64,000 nt of DNA from contig BSYO01000016.1 of the NCBI GenBank assembly GCA_033239525.1, positions 3,191,333-3,255,332 of the forward strand, given 5' to 3'. The DNA comes from Nepenthes gracilis (Eukaryota > Streptophyta > Magnoliopsida > Caryophyllales > Nepenthaceae). Under the pieces are notes generated by a model, which was given only the letters and a program-made list of their open reading frames with translations, was not told the origin of the DNA and searched no databases. Positions 36,034 to 47,448 of this stretch are shown here, piece by piece. Position 1 is the stretch's first letter, and each line of letters starts with the position of its first letter. The translations under genes and the position numbers were made by a program.

Positions 36034-36365
36034 TGCAGCGAGTTCGGGGTTGCGCCTCGGGGCTATCTTTCATCGTCGGCGGGATGGCTTTTCGCCTCAT
36101 TCGCCGTTGGGGCTTGGCTCGCCTGCACCGAAGAGGCCTTCGCCCTTATCGAGTTAGTTGGCTCGCCTTTTTTTCTTCTTTTTTAGGTGGAGGCAAGGAA
36201 TATATATCAATGTTCATATATTATTCGTTCATGTCGTGCAGGTGGTTGGCTTTTGGTTGATCGTTTAGTTCCCGGTGGGCCCTTCATTTGGCGATGACTT
36301 TGGCGGAGCACTAACTTGTGCCATATCGCTGAGGATTGAGAACAAGGTGAAGGAGACACTTGGCT

Positions 36366-37179
36366 TTGTCGATTTTAATTTTTCCTTCAAATTTTCGGAT
36401 TAGAGAACCTTTAGGAAGAAGGGTCCGGTCTTTTCTCTATGAATTTGGAAACACCAACAAAGGAGGTCAGGGTCGGTAGGATTTCTCCCAATATTAAAAA
36501 AGCGAAATGGCCACGCTAAGGGGGTAGAGGATTCAAAAAGCGTGAGAGATGCTTGCGTAGTGATGTGGAAATGCGAGTAGAAAATGTGGCTAACTTTCTC
36601 GAGAAGATGTGGGGAAGGAGATATTGGCTATGGCATCAGTGAGGTGGTGCATATCGTTGCTCTCTTTTGATCGATTAGAGAAGAGGGGAGCAGAGAATCT
36701 GACTCGTTATTTGAATTCTTGATTCAAATAACTTAGATGAAGATGCTCGAGAAAAGGATCCCTTTATCGGGTGTGAGGGCTCTTATAACTCTTCCCGTTG
36801 GGACTCGGGGCGCGAAAAATAAATCCCGCCGCTGGTCACCGTCATGGAACGGTTGTCCGTTTACCCCAGTATCTCGCGTTGGAGCGCAGCGTTGCTTGAC
36901 CAAGCCCGATTTTTTTCCCGGCGGGGATTGGTTGGCCACCAGACGGCATCGGTATCATTGGCGCCGCGTGACCACTCCTCTATTGGCTAGCCTTTTCGCC
37001 TTTTCCGCTTTGTTCGACGCATTTAATCGCTTGCGAGTTTCCGTTGTCTTCCGGAGTATGGGTTCGCGCCTTTCGACCCTTGGGTCATTGGTATCGTGGG
37101 CCTTTGGATTTCTTCTTCGGGCCGCAGCTTGCTTCGTGGGTTTGGACACGCTTCATGGGCCAGGACATGGGACCCAACA
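36366..37179 (-). repeat. Tat element 5' LTR, shortened (about 814 bp)
   Basis: Homologous to 28008-28971 but missing many short GC-rich words, and with AT-rich replacement at its inner edge, so the inner boundary is approximate. The outer edge CCCAACA and the target duplication are clean. Confidence 0.8.
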
Positions 37180-37184
37180 CATTC
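37180..37184. repeat. Target site duplication CATTC (right) of the Tat element
   Basis: Matches 28003-28007. The flanks rejoin to a sequence homologous to the uninterrupted copy at about 37640-37670. Confidence 0.9.
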
Positions 37185-37670
37185 TATTCTGAACGGATAA
37201 AATTATTGTCAATTCGAACCAGATATGTTAAATTAATAAATAATTAATTTTTAATTAACAAACATATAAATTTCAAATCGAGTGTGACATAAGAGACATA
37301 CCAAAATATTTCATCATCAAATAATAAATAATATAAACCAATCCAAAACTCATTATAAGGTTTCATCAAATAATTGTCCAGACAATATAAATATGACATG
37401 CTTCAAACAGCCGTAGGGGAGATTACCAAATGATGACAACAACTCACCCATATAATAAAATGAATCCAACAAGTCACAATATACAGCCTAAAATCTTACA
37501 TTCTGCCGACTCCAAAATTTCAATGATAGCCTAAACAAAATCATCCCTAAATTGATATATAATCGATATTATCTATCTAAATAAATATGATACTCATCAG
37601 AGATTATGATGTCGCGTCGAATCTCAATCCTACTTTTATAATGCCTAATCCTCTATTCTGAATGGACAAA
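37185..37670 (-). repeat. Duplicated terminal segment of the host LTR (uninterrupted copy)
   Basis: Homologous to 27515-28007 plus 37180-37199: shared TCATCTATCTAAATAxATA, GATACTCATCAGA and TTATAAGxTxT(T/C)ATC words in the same order. Because it is an intact tandem copy, 37640-37670 shows what the Tat target looked like before insertion. Confidence 0.6.
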
Positions 37671-37937
37671 ATATAAAATATGATTTAAAAATTCAACAAG
37701 TATCATATATGAGTAAACGGGTTTAACAAATTAGAAGAAGAGTCAAGGAACAATTTCCAAATTAGAAAGCAGATATAAATTTAAGTCACTAATACAAAAA
37801 TCCAATTATCAAATCCAAAATAAAATCCAATATCCAAATCTAACAAAATTTAATATTCAAATTCAATAGTAGTATCGTACTCAAATCAAATATTAAATCT
37901 AAATAAATTTTTACTCCAGAAACAGTCCTCTCAAGAC

Positions 37938-37962
37938 ACACACACACACATATATATATATA
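37938..37962 (+). repeat. Microsatellite (AC)n(AT)n
   Basis: ACACACACACACAC followed by ATATATATAT, inside the minus-strand long LTR. Confidence 0.85.
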
Positions 37963-38619
37963 ATAGAAGTGATCCGAATCGATTCCAATAAGTAGATGTC
38001 AAATCCAAAGTTTAATCCAATTTCAAATTTAAGACCCAATTAGCTTGTGATTCGGGGTAAAATCTAATAGTAAGATGATCCAATCGCATACGTAAAAGTC
38101 AAAATAGTATCGCAACAAATAGTTCAAAGATCCAAATAAAAAAAAATATATTTAAAATCAATGTATGAGATGTACTAAAATATATTTGTGAGCAAAACCG
38201 AAGAATCTTAAATCTAAATCCAAATATCTAAATCTATATAAAAATATAAAATATATACGAAATCTAAATTTTAATTATTTAAAAACTAACTTGAAAAAAG
38301 GTTACTCCCTTATAATATTTTTTATATAGATATATTGATATAAAAATATACAACATTCAATAATTATCTCTTTTTTTAGAAAAGCACAAAGTCCTTAAAT
38401 ATTAATAGAAATTGAACAAATACCTCAATCGATTGGTTAAAAGGTCATACATGCACAAGAAAATAAGTAGGCTAATTAAAAGTGCACCAATGAGTTTAAA
38501 AACTTCAAATCAAAACAAAAATATATCAGATGTAAAATCAAATAAAGAATATGGTTATAAGATACTTATCTTGACTTTATACCAAGTAGATCGGAAGAAG
38601 AGGTACTCAGAGATAACTA

Positions 38620-39060
38620 AAAGGTGCTCCTCTCTCTAATGTCACGCTTCACCCGCACTACTAACCTTTCTCTCTCTTGCACAAACCCCGCCTACCAAGT
38701 ACACCGCGGCCTTTGCCTTGTCTTATAGTCATTGCCGACTTTCCCGATGTCACCCCCTTGCCATGTGCCACCTCAAACCTTTCTCCTCTCTCTTCCCTGA
38801 CTGCAAGCCTCCTCCTGCCGCGCGCCGCCGCTGCTGCTCCCTTCTCCTCTTCTCCTTCTTCCTCTTCTTCCTTTGCACGAACCCTTCAGAGCGCATTCTC
38901 TCTATCTTTCTTTCTTTCCTCTCTCTCCCTCTCTTCCCTTTCTTTCTCGGCTGCGGCTTCTACCACACGTCTTCCCCTTCCCCTTATAATTTATTTTTTC
39001 TTCTATTTTTACACACACACACACACATATATTTATATATATAATTTAGATATTTTTTGA
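38620..39060 (-). repeat. CT-rich (GA-rich on minus) leader segment of the long LTR, copy 1
   Basis: Pyrimidine-rich stretch with GC-rich centre, ending in (AC)n(AT)n at 39011-39045. It corresponds to the GA-rich leader at 59330-59690 of the plus copy. The Pro/Ser/Leu-rich ORFs drawn here are compositional artefacts. Confidence 0.5.
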
Positions 39061-39179
39061 ACTTCTATAAAAATAATAAAACCCTCCAAAATTAGAAAAT
39101 TCCTAAATCAATTGATAAATTATATATGCAAGTATAGAATAAATAGATATTGTATATAAAAATAACATATATATTAATA

Positions 39180-39413
39180 AAGTTTTTAAATAGTAGGTAA
39201 ATATCATTAGACACGAAATCAAACAAATGATAAGGTTTCTAAATACTTACTTTGAGCTCATATTAAATAGATTTACTAAAAAGATACTCTGAAGTGTCAA
39301 AACTCTTCTTTTTTCTCATCTTTCTTTCTCCTATCACGTGCCTCTTCTTTGCACTGCTCTACCTTTACCCGCGTGCCTCTTCTCTTCTCATTCTCCTCTT
39401 CCTCTACACACGC

Positions 39414-39452
<39 letters not shown>

Positions 39453-39560
39453 CCTTTCTATTTCTCTTTTCTTCTCATTCTTCCTTCCACACTCCCTCTT
39501 TCGCCTACTGTAGCCCCTTTTCTCTTTTCTCTCCTCTACTTTGCCGTACAACCTCTTCTC
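39180..39560 (-). repeat. CT-rich leader segment of the long LTR, copy 2, with (CT)n
   Basis: A second copy of the motif order seen at 38510-38700 (AAATCAAA..ATAAG..AGATACT then pyrimidine-rich). It includes a (CT)n/(TTCTCTCT)n run at about 39412-39462. Confidence 0.5.
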
Positions 39561-39704
39561 TCCCTTTTAAAATTTACAATATTTAATCACAGCTAAATTT
39601 TCATAACATTCAAATTACCCAAAATAATAAATTTTTATTACATTCAAATTACTTAAAATAATAAATATATCCAAAATAAATTAAATAAAATTTAGGGTAT
39701 TACA

Positions 39705-42700
39705 GATCTGATCAAACATTTATTCTTGGCTTTACCTATGGAAAAATTTTAGTGATACAAAAATTTCCTGAGTCTTGAGTCTTTATACTTTTATCATATT
39801 TCAAGTGTCCCTATGTTATGGAGAATTTTTCTGAGTAATAAAAACCTATCAATAATTGAGGCGAAATGAGTGGGTTGGTGTGATTGGCAATTTGAAAGCT
39901 GTAAATCTTGAAATAAATTGCATCTTTCGTTGCTCACCTACCACAAAGATTCTTGTTTTTTTTCCTCAAATGCAGAGAAAAAATGCAAACAATGACCTAA
40001 TAATGGCTGGTATTGTGGAAACAAAATCAAACAAAGTCAATAAATCGTGGTCAAGGTTTTTCCATGAAAATCAACTAATTGGATCGGTCACGAACAGCCT
40101 TTATTGCTAAATTTTTTTCTTAATTTATTATAAATTTAATCAAAATCGGATTATCGGACCAATCTAGCCTAATCGACTCGAAATTTTAATGGATATTATC
40201 AATATATAATAATATTGAACGAGTATAATTAAAAAAATGATGCATTATTAACTTTTTAAAACTTGACATGGTAAAGAGTAAAAATGACCCATCCCCCCAT
40301 ATTATGTTTTTTTGTCAACATAGTGCTTTATTTTAAATAAATACTAAGTTAAAAAAAAATATTTGAATAAATTATATTCTTATATAATTAATAATTTTTT
40401 ATGTAAATGTTACTTTTTAAGATATTTTTAGTTAATAGTTTTATCTAAATATTTTTTAAGAAATATTTATGGTTATCTAGGTATTCTTATGTAAATACTA
40501 ATTTTTAATAAAATCACTTAAAAATTAAAAAGTATATGGATCGGCCTGAATTCGATTATGAATTTGCATGGTTATAGTTTTTGGCCTAGGCAAATAGATC
40601 TAACCTAATTTAAAGGTCAACATTTATCAAATGAAAAGAAGATGAGACTTAAATCATAATTAACTAAGAATTTATGAAAATAAAGTTTTAATTATGCTAA
40701 TTGTATGGTTTATTAATGCTATTTTTTTGATAGTCAATAATAGTTATTATCAATCGAATTACTAGTAAAAGATCTACTAGTAGCTTGCTTTGAAAGGTTC
40801 CTTAGAAGATTAAATAATGACCAAGATTGCTATTAAAATCCTTGGATTAGTTGAGCCTAACTACCCATTAACAACAAGTAACCTTAATTGACCAAAAAAT
40901 AATTTGAAATTTATATGGCAAGAAGATAATTACAATTTTTTTTTTTTAATTCAATCGAATAATTTTATAAGTTTTTAAAACTAATACATCGAGAGTAGTA
41001 GGAAATGATACAGAATATACATGCAGAAGGGAGTTTGACTGTAAGACTCAACCTTCAAGCATGGATGAAAATCAATTTTAGTGATCTAGGGATACAAAGC
41101 GGAAGACTTATCGCTTAATGAATAAATGTTACCGTTGAGAATGTTTCATATTGTTGACAAGGTTTGGCGTTTTGATGTCAATTCTCTATCATTTGGAGTT
41201 GTAAATAATGGTATGCTTTAAGGGTTAGGCTATCCATCAAATAGAATAGTACATGAGATGAAGTCAGAATACCGTGAGATAGCTATGTCCATATCTACTT
41301 AGGTGGTCCTTTTGTTTTGATTTCTTGAATTGAGATATCGATAAATTTAGGATAACCTCACATTAAATGTCTCGTGGGATATTGCACTGCATTGCTCTCT
41401 CTCTCTCTCTCTGCATTGCATTAATTTGTTCAGGCGTAAGATAAGATAGTTCAGTTAGTTCTAAGTATTATATTTGAAGTTTGTTCATTTAAGAAAAAAG
41501 GAAAAAAAAATTTGTTTTAATTAATTTATTATTTATATCTGCTTTGGGCTAAGGATATGATAGAGATCATTAATTTAACATATTCTAAAAAAAGTGTTCT
41601 CTATCTATAACTAATGATAGGCTAATAATTTTACATAAAAATAATACTACTTGTATCATACATATCATAGAATATTATATTAAGAGTAAAAATATATTTC
41701 ATAAGAATTCATTTGTACCCATGAACTTCAAAAGAAAGATCATAATAATAATATAAGTCAAATACGATTTAGTGATGGTATAGCAGATTTATTTACTAAA
41801 GTATTACTGGCATTGGAGAGAATTGACAAATATTATCAGTCCCGATGAACTAGTTTTTTATATCCTGTATTTATATACAAGTTCTTACTGTAATTTTTTT
41901 TTTATTTTTATTACAGTAATAATTTAATCATATACTATAACAGATATTTAAAAAGGATAATAACAATAAAAATTCTTCCCCCGGACTATATATTTATATA
42001 TCATAGTGAAAGTAATAATTAAATCTCTCACATCTTAAAAAAAAAAAAATCATTAGTCAAAGTTTACTCTTCCTCCCCCTTCTTAGGTGATCAAACATAC
42101 GACTTGCATGCATATTTTAAGTTGCTTTTTATTTGATTCTGTCTCTCTCTTTTACACGGCTTCATAGGCTTTATCATAATATATATTTTTTTAATATTAG
42201 GCTTTTCTATTCTCACAATATCTATAAATACTTATTCATTAGTCAATTAAGATATCTATTTTAATAATATATTTTAAGGTTAAAATATTAAATTAGAATA
42301 TTGCTGTAATTTTTATTTTCAATCATTTTTAAAATAATTTTACTTATTACGATGATTAAAAAGTCTAAAATTTAAAAAGATTATAATAAGATTTTCATTC
42401 GATTGAACTAAAATTTATTATTGTGATATAATTAAAAAAACATAAAATATTGGGATATAATTAAAAAAAACTAAAATATTTTACCAAAAAATTAAAATAA
42501 AAATTAAGAAATTTTGAGTTTTTATTTAATTGAATTTTACATGGTGCTTGTAGAACCAATCATCAATCTTGGGGTTGGTAAAAGGGTTAAGAGAGTTAGG
42601 TGAAAGATAAGGATTGATTTGGACATTTTGTCTACCTTGGAGAGAAATAAGATCTTTTTTTTTTTTTTAAATTATTAGATTAAAAAAATTTAAAATTAAA

Positions 42701-43700
42701 ATTTAGATATTAGATAAATAGTCATTTTTATTGATATTTTTATAAAAATATTATAAAATATTAAAAATATAATTATTTTTGTTATTTTTATTTTTAAATC
42801 CCAATTATTTAATTTTAATTCAATAATTAAATTAAAAGAAATGGGATTTGCCCTTTTCAGGAGAAGTAGAAAAAAATCCATTGATGCTGTTTTTTTTTTT
42901 TATTTTGAATAAAAATTTAAAAATAAAAAAATGTGAAAAATGTGTTCAAATTTGCCATTTTTAATTTTAGATTGAAATTCAAAAAATTCAAAATAAATTC
43001 AACAAATAAATATTTATATTAAAATTAACAAAATAATAATAATAAAATAATGAGAAGTTAATTAGAGAAAAGAGTAAAATTTTCACAATTTTTTTTTTTG
43101 CTAAAAATAATTTCCATTAAAAAAATAATGAAAATGGAAATTCTGATTACTTGAATTGAATAACGTCGGATTTGGACAGACCACGTCAACAGACAATTTC
43201 GCAGGGATTTGATGGGCGCCTCGTTCAAAAATTGCTTCTCAGTCTTACACGCGTTTTACGCGAATAATTTTCCAATTAAAAAATATTTCTATTTTAAATA
43301 ATTTTATACAGCATAATATTTTAATAATTTATTTATATATATTTTTTATTTAAAAATAAATAAATAGATGGGATAATAAATTAAAATATGTGTCGAAAGA
43401 GTATTCAAAAGTAATTATATAAAACTAATATTCTAAAAATATTTTATAAAAATTTTTAAAAAAACATTAAATAATATTACTTCGTATTTATCAATTAATT
43501 TTTATATACTTTTATAAAAATAAATAAATAAATAAGATATTGTATCATTTAAGATATTTTTTTAATAATGTGTTATTTTATTTATTTATTTATTTTAATA
43601 GATTTATATAAAAATAAATAGATAAATAAATAAAATTGATCTAAAAATAATTAAAAAAATATTTAACTATAAAGATGGATGTGTCTTAGTCATCTTTGGG
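39705..43700. other. AT-rich intergenic DNA upstream of the kinase gene
   Basis: No intact gene. Contains a copia relic (41570-41850), a (CT)n run at about 41394-41412 and many A/T-only tracts. The TAAATAAATAAATA-type words near 43500-43640 are simple sequence. Confidence 0.5.
41570..41850 (+). pseudogene. Ty1/copia RNase H tail remnant
   Basis: One frame at about 41765-41840 reads IRFSDGIADLFTKVLLALER, the decayed equivalent of the QxADIFTKxL box ending copia polyproteins. The preceding 150 bp fits the usual KHIxxRxHFIRE region only loosely. Isolated; no LTR was recognised nearby. Confidence 0.45.
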
Positions 43701-43713
43701 GAGCCAGTACAGA

Positions 43714-43737
43714 ATGCTCCTAACCATTGACAAGTAA
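43714..43737 (+). promoter_or_regulatory. Short upstream ORF (7 codons) before the kinase start
   Basis: ATG CTC CTA ACC ATT GAC AAG TAA. A second uORF of 5 codons lies at 43866-43883. If the transcript begins upstream, both would be met before the main ATG at 43915 and could lower translation. Inference only. Confidence 0.3.
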
Positions 43738-43914
43738 AGAAAAATTAGCTTGTCTGCTTCTTCAAAAGCTGGACCAGAAGTCTTCTTCCTTAGCCCCCAC
43801 ACAACCCATTTCCAGAAGCTCATCTCCATCCTTTAGCCCTCAAAGCAGCTTGGGGTTCCTCATCCATGGCAACAAGAAACTAGCAGCTTCAAGCAAAAAT
43901 CACTGGCACCGAAG

Positions 43915-44307
43915 ATGCAAATCAAAAAGATCAAATGGAAATCGATCTTACCCGGCTGCTGTTCGAGTCTGAAATTGCAAGACCACCCTGAAACCAAAAG
44001 GCTTGAGCCTCCAAAACAATGCTCTCTCCAGAGAATCTCTCTGCTAGATATAGATAACCCGGACTCACAGATCTCGATCAATGATCTCTCGAGCTCGCTT
44101 GTCGGGTCGAATCTCTACTCGTTCACTCTCGATGAGCTTCGGAAGATCACGAACAACTTCTCCTTGAGCAATTTTATTGGTGAAGGTGGATTTGGTGCAG
44201 TGTATAAAGGATTTATCAATGACGAACTTAGAATTGGTTTGGAGGCTCAAGTTGTTGCTGTCAAGGTGCTGGACTTGGAGGGCTCTCAAGGCCATAAGGA
44301 ATGGCTG
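43915..44307 (+). CDS. RLCK exon 1
   Basis: 131 codons: anchor region, the LSMQRIS-like segment ([10 protein letters not shown]), the N-lobe P-loop and VAVK lysine, ending GHKEWL before the donor GTAAGT. Confidence 0.9.
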
Positions 44308-47300
44308 GTAAGTGTACATCTCGATTCTGTAACAATATCATAATATATTCACGTATCAGCAATAATATAGTGATATAACAACCAATGTTTAAAATATTGG
44401 CAGATATAAAAGTTATTTGATAAATATATCAACCGATATGGCATTATCAAGTTTATGTTTCTTAGAAAAAAAAATTCAATATATTTAAAATCAATACATA
44501 TTATTTAATATGTCTGATACTGTTATAATCCACACCGATATTGTCCAATATGTTTGATATTGATATAATCCACACCGATATCGATATTTTCATTCATAAC
44601 ATTCATCACAATCTCCTTTTTTTTTTTTTTTTCGGTAGTTGTCAATGTTGATAAATGTACTAATTGTGAGTACAACACACCTTTTGTAGGCTGAAGTTAT
44701 CTTTCTGGGGCAATTGAGGCACCCCAATTTGGTAAAGTTGAAAGGGTATTGCTGTGAGAATGATCAGAGGCTTCTCGTGTATGAATATTTGGCTCGAGGC
44801 AACTTAGACAGCCAACTATTCAGTAGTAAGTATTGTTGAGATTTATACGGTACAACAAAATTTAAATTTTTTGACATTATCGGTCACCCTTTTCTTCCGA
44901 TTGAATAAGCGGAATAATATATAAAATATACAACCAAATATACAAATTGCACAAACAATTTTATATAAAAATCCCCCTCAATCAAGAAAAAACTATGAGA
45001 CTCAACATTCAAAACTCTCTCCACTATAGTAAGATAATAAAATTTGGTGACAAATAATCCTCTCCAAACGAGTTCATTTATAACCACAACTCGTGTGAAG
45101 AACAGTTTAAAATTAACACTAACACCGTAACAACCGAATAAGAGCAAACACAACGATAAAACAAACAACCGAGTAACAGTATGTTTAACAATTAAAGCTA
45201 GAATAACATGTTTGAACTTGGCGAAGGAAGAAATGTAAATCAGATCTCAAATGATACCTAGATCTTTCCATTTTCCTAGTTTCTCTTTTCTCTCTCTTGC
45301 TTGTGGGGCTCCTTGCTATGAACATTGGCTCACTTCTACCCTAAAAATCATAACAAGATAATTAGAGTCATGCTGGCGCTCATATGTGCATCAAGCCTAA
45401 ACCATTTTATCAACTCCCGTATGTGTGTCCTTCAAGCATCTCTATTCAGTCTAATTGAGCACGTGTACTTATCATGTGCCAATCTCCCGCATCATTGAAA
45501 CCATTCTCTTGAACGAACTCTCACACAAACATCAAGTGAACTACCAATGGCACGCCAATGAGTGTGGCACCCACAAATGAGTAATCTAAAACTCAACAAA
45601 CAACTCTCCTTGGCTTTCCAACTTCAATTAAACCGGTGTTTTTTTTTATGCAGGACACTCAATCACCCTGCCATGGCTGACAAGAATGAAAATTGGACTG
45701 GAAGCTGCAAAAGGCCTTGCCTACTTGCATGGAGAGTATAAACCAGTCATATTTCGAGATTTTAAATCAGCAAACATCTTGTTAGATGCGGATTACACTG
45801 CCAAGCTCTCGGATTTTGGCTTTGCAAGAGATGGGCCAGGAGAAGATAAAAGTCATATTACCACACAGCACATCATTGGAACCAAAGGCTACGCTGCTCC
45901 CGAATACATCATGACAGGTACATGTAAAAATAATGCATAAAAGAAATCAAGTAAATTTCAACCTATCTCGTTACAGCCGAAATTATAATTTTGTTCATTA
46001 GCTTAAATCACCGATTTGCCTTCTTGGTAGTAGAATATTTTCCAAGAGAAGCATCCATATATCCACGGTGTAAATGCATAAATTGAAGACAACTAGAAAT
46101 TTTTTCTTGAAAAATTTTGGTACGAGGTACATTTTCAAACCAGTGAGGAGGGCTTTATATATATATATGTGCCTTTCTAACTTGTGACCTTTGATTAGCT
46201 AAGTGAGTTCAATCATCACAACCATATGAAGTGAGCAATAAACACACATTAGTGCAAAAGACCAGTTGCGGGCATTCTTCCAACTGTTACAATTATAACA
46301 TTAGATTGACTGAAGAAAATAATTCTCAATTTTTCCCTATTCCAAATTACAACCTCTGAATATAATCCATTTTCAAATGGATGACTATAATTTGGAGAAG
46401 GAAGCTGAAAGATGTTATGAAATTAAAACTATTTTTATGAATTTTTGGATTATCATATTATTTTACAAATTCAATAACATAAAACTAAACATTAACAATA
46501 TACCCAAATCCATTCCTAGTGCGCTGTTTTTGAAGAATCTGAAATTGATTTTTTATTCACCCTTATCTGCTTCCACAAAGAGAGTTACAGAATTTGCACA
46601 TCATGGATTGTAATGTGTTTTCTAGATAGAAATCTTAAAATAAGAAATCAAATAAGTTAACAAAAGAATTTTTACTTTTAAATCTAAAAATAACAACCTT
46701 TATACTTATCCAGAAAACTATCTTTATCCACGTATACATGATATGTAATTATGTCATTTATAAGGTAAAGAAATAATTGATTCCTTAATCATGTAATGCC
46801 ATTATTTTTATCAAGATCGGACTTATTAAATAAATACATTTTATAGTACAATATAATAAAACTGTACGAAATTATAATCTTTAATTATTATTTTCAGGAC
46901 ATTTGACGACGATGAGTGATGTATACAGCTTTGGCGTAGTGCTTCTGGAACTACTAACGGGGAGTCGGTCAATGGAAAAGAAGAGACCAAAAAGAGACAA
47001 GAGCTTAGTAGAGTGGGCAAGACCATTTTTGAAGGATCCTCAAAAGATTGAACGAGTCATGGATCCAAGACTTGAAGGCCAGTACTCCAGCCAAGGGGCT
47101 AACGTCGCAGCCATGTTGGCTTACCGATGCCTGAGCCACCATCCCAAGTCGAGGCCCACGATGAGCACCGTGGTCCAGACACTTGAGCCACTCATAAACT
47201 TACATGATGACATACCGGTGCTGAGTGATTACAGTGAAAAGAAATGTAAAGAAAAGGATGATTATGCTATGGAAGTAGAAGAAGAAAAGAGGACGAAAAA

Positions 47301-47448
47301 AACAAGTAAAGGACATCGCAGTCGGAAAAAGGGTCATCGACATAGGCATCATCAGATAAGCTATTTGAGGTCTCAACCTGTTTATTCTGATACTGCATTA
47401 TATAGAACCAAAACCAGTAGTTCGAATTCTGCAGATAAGCAAAAATGA
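43915..47448 (+). CDS. Receptor-like cytoplasmic kinase, RLCK-VII (PBL/RIPK-like), four exons
   Basis: Exons 43915-44307, 44690-44825, 45654-45917 and 46898-47448 sum to 1344 nt (447 residues plus TGA), with all GT-AG sites in phase. Family: Ser/Thr kinases anchored at the plasma membrane that relay immune and growth signals from receptor kinases. Seen: basic start [10 protein letters not shown] with Cys15-Cys16 (palmitoylation-type, no Gly2), P-loop GEGGFG at 89-94, Lys117 in VAVK, helix-C Glu133, catalytic RDF with Asp212, DFG Asp230, and [10 protein letters not shown] at 252-261. Kinase lobes run to about residue 355. The C-tail is rich in Lys/Arg/His and Ser. The start fits the family N-terminus. 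The usual YRDFK is FRDFK here. I cannot name the exact orthologue. Confidence 0.9.
44375..44610. repeat. Dispersed AT-rich repeat in kinase intron 1
   Basis: Contains an internal repeat of ATAATCCACACCGATAT (at about 44525 and 44564) and 'aaccgatatgg' words. It shares vocabulary with 1555-1655 and 10622-10800. Confidence 0.4.
44690..44825 (+). CDS. RLCK exon 2
   Basis: Acceptor CTTTTGTAG. Encodes [40 protein letters not shown] and SQLFS. 136 nt, leaving one base of an Arg codon; donor GTAAGT. Confidence 0.9.
45654..45917 (+). CDS. RLCK exon 3 (catalytic and activation loops)
   Basis: Acceptor TTTTATGCAG. Encodes the [20 protein letters not shown] helix, the catalytic loop [23 protein letters not shown] and the activation segment to EYIMTG. 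Donor GTACAT. Confidence 0.9.
46898..47448 (+). CDS. RLCK exon 4 (C-lobe and basic tail)
   Basis: Acceptor TTATTTTCAG. Completes the Gly codon, then [20 protein letters not shown] through [20 protein letters not shown], then the tail with [18 protein letters not shown] at 47446-47448. Confidence 0.9.

Larger units (their letters stand above)
28008..37179 (-). mobile_element. Tat-lineage Ty3/gypsy element with internal pol deletion
   Basis: A 9172-bp GC-rich element in an AT-rich surround. The termini are TGTTG...CAACA with an exact CATTC duplication. Direct repeats at 28008-28971 and about 36366-37179 are its LTRs. Coding order on the minus strand (from the right) is gag, protease start, then directly integrase; RT and RNase H motifs were not found. 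The 3' half carries two antisense (plus-strand) ORF relics with TATA boxes, an arrangement known in Tat-lineage elements. All frames are broken. It is probably a non-autonomous derivative, now dead. Confidence 0.85.
27515..39704 (-). mobile_element. Tekay/Del-like long LTR (solo or truncated), interrupted by the Tat element
   Basis: Homologous on the opposite strand to the clear LTR at 59077-61488. The start (minus strand, from 39704) is TGTAATACCCTAAATTTT against TGTAATATTCTAAATTTT there. A shared middle lies at 38520-38600. The end word GGTTxGAATT occurs at about 27515-27530 and again near 37205. Removing the Tat insertion leaves about 3.0 kb, against 2.4 kb for the plus copy. The excess is explained by internal duplications, including the terminal ~480 bp. 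No internal coding region adjoins it. Confidence 0.65.
44308..46897 (+). other. RLCK introns 1-3
   Basis: Introns 44308-44689, 44826-45653 and 45918-46897. Intron 1 carries a dispersed AT-rich repeat (44375-44610) and a poly-T run. Introns 2 and 3 show nothing recognisable; the minus-strand ORF at 44884-45168 is not supported by any motif. Confidence 0.7.

Noticed and set aside
38677..39060. 127-codon Ser/Pro/Leu-rich ORF
   Set aside because: Produced by the CT-rich LTR leader and (AC)n; a low-complexity artefact.
39294..39596. 100-codon Leu/Ser-rich ORF and its Glu/Arg-rich antisense partner
   Set aside because: Translation of a (CT)n microsatellite region.
43727..43972. 81-codon ORF overlapping the kinase start
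   Set aside because: It begins at TTG, not ATG, and is out of frame with the kinase; no support as a protein.
44884..45168. 94-codon hydrophobic minus ORF in kinase intron 2
   Set aside because: No motif, AT-rich, and lies in a well-supported intron.
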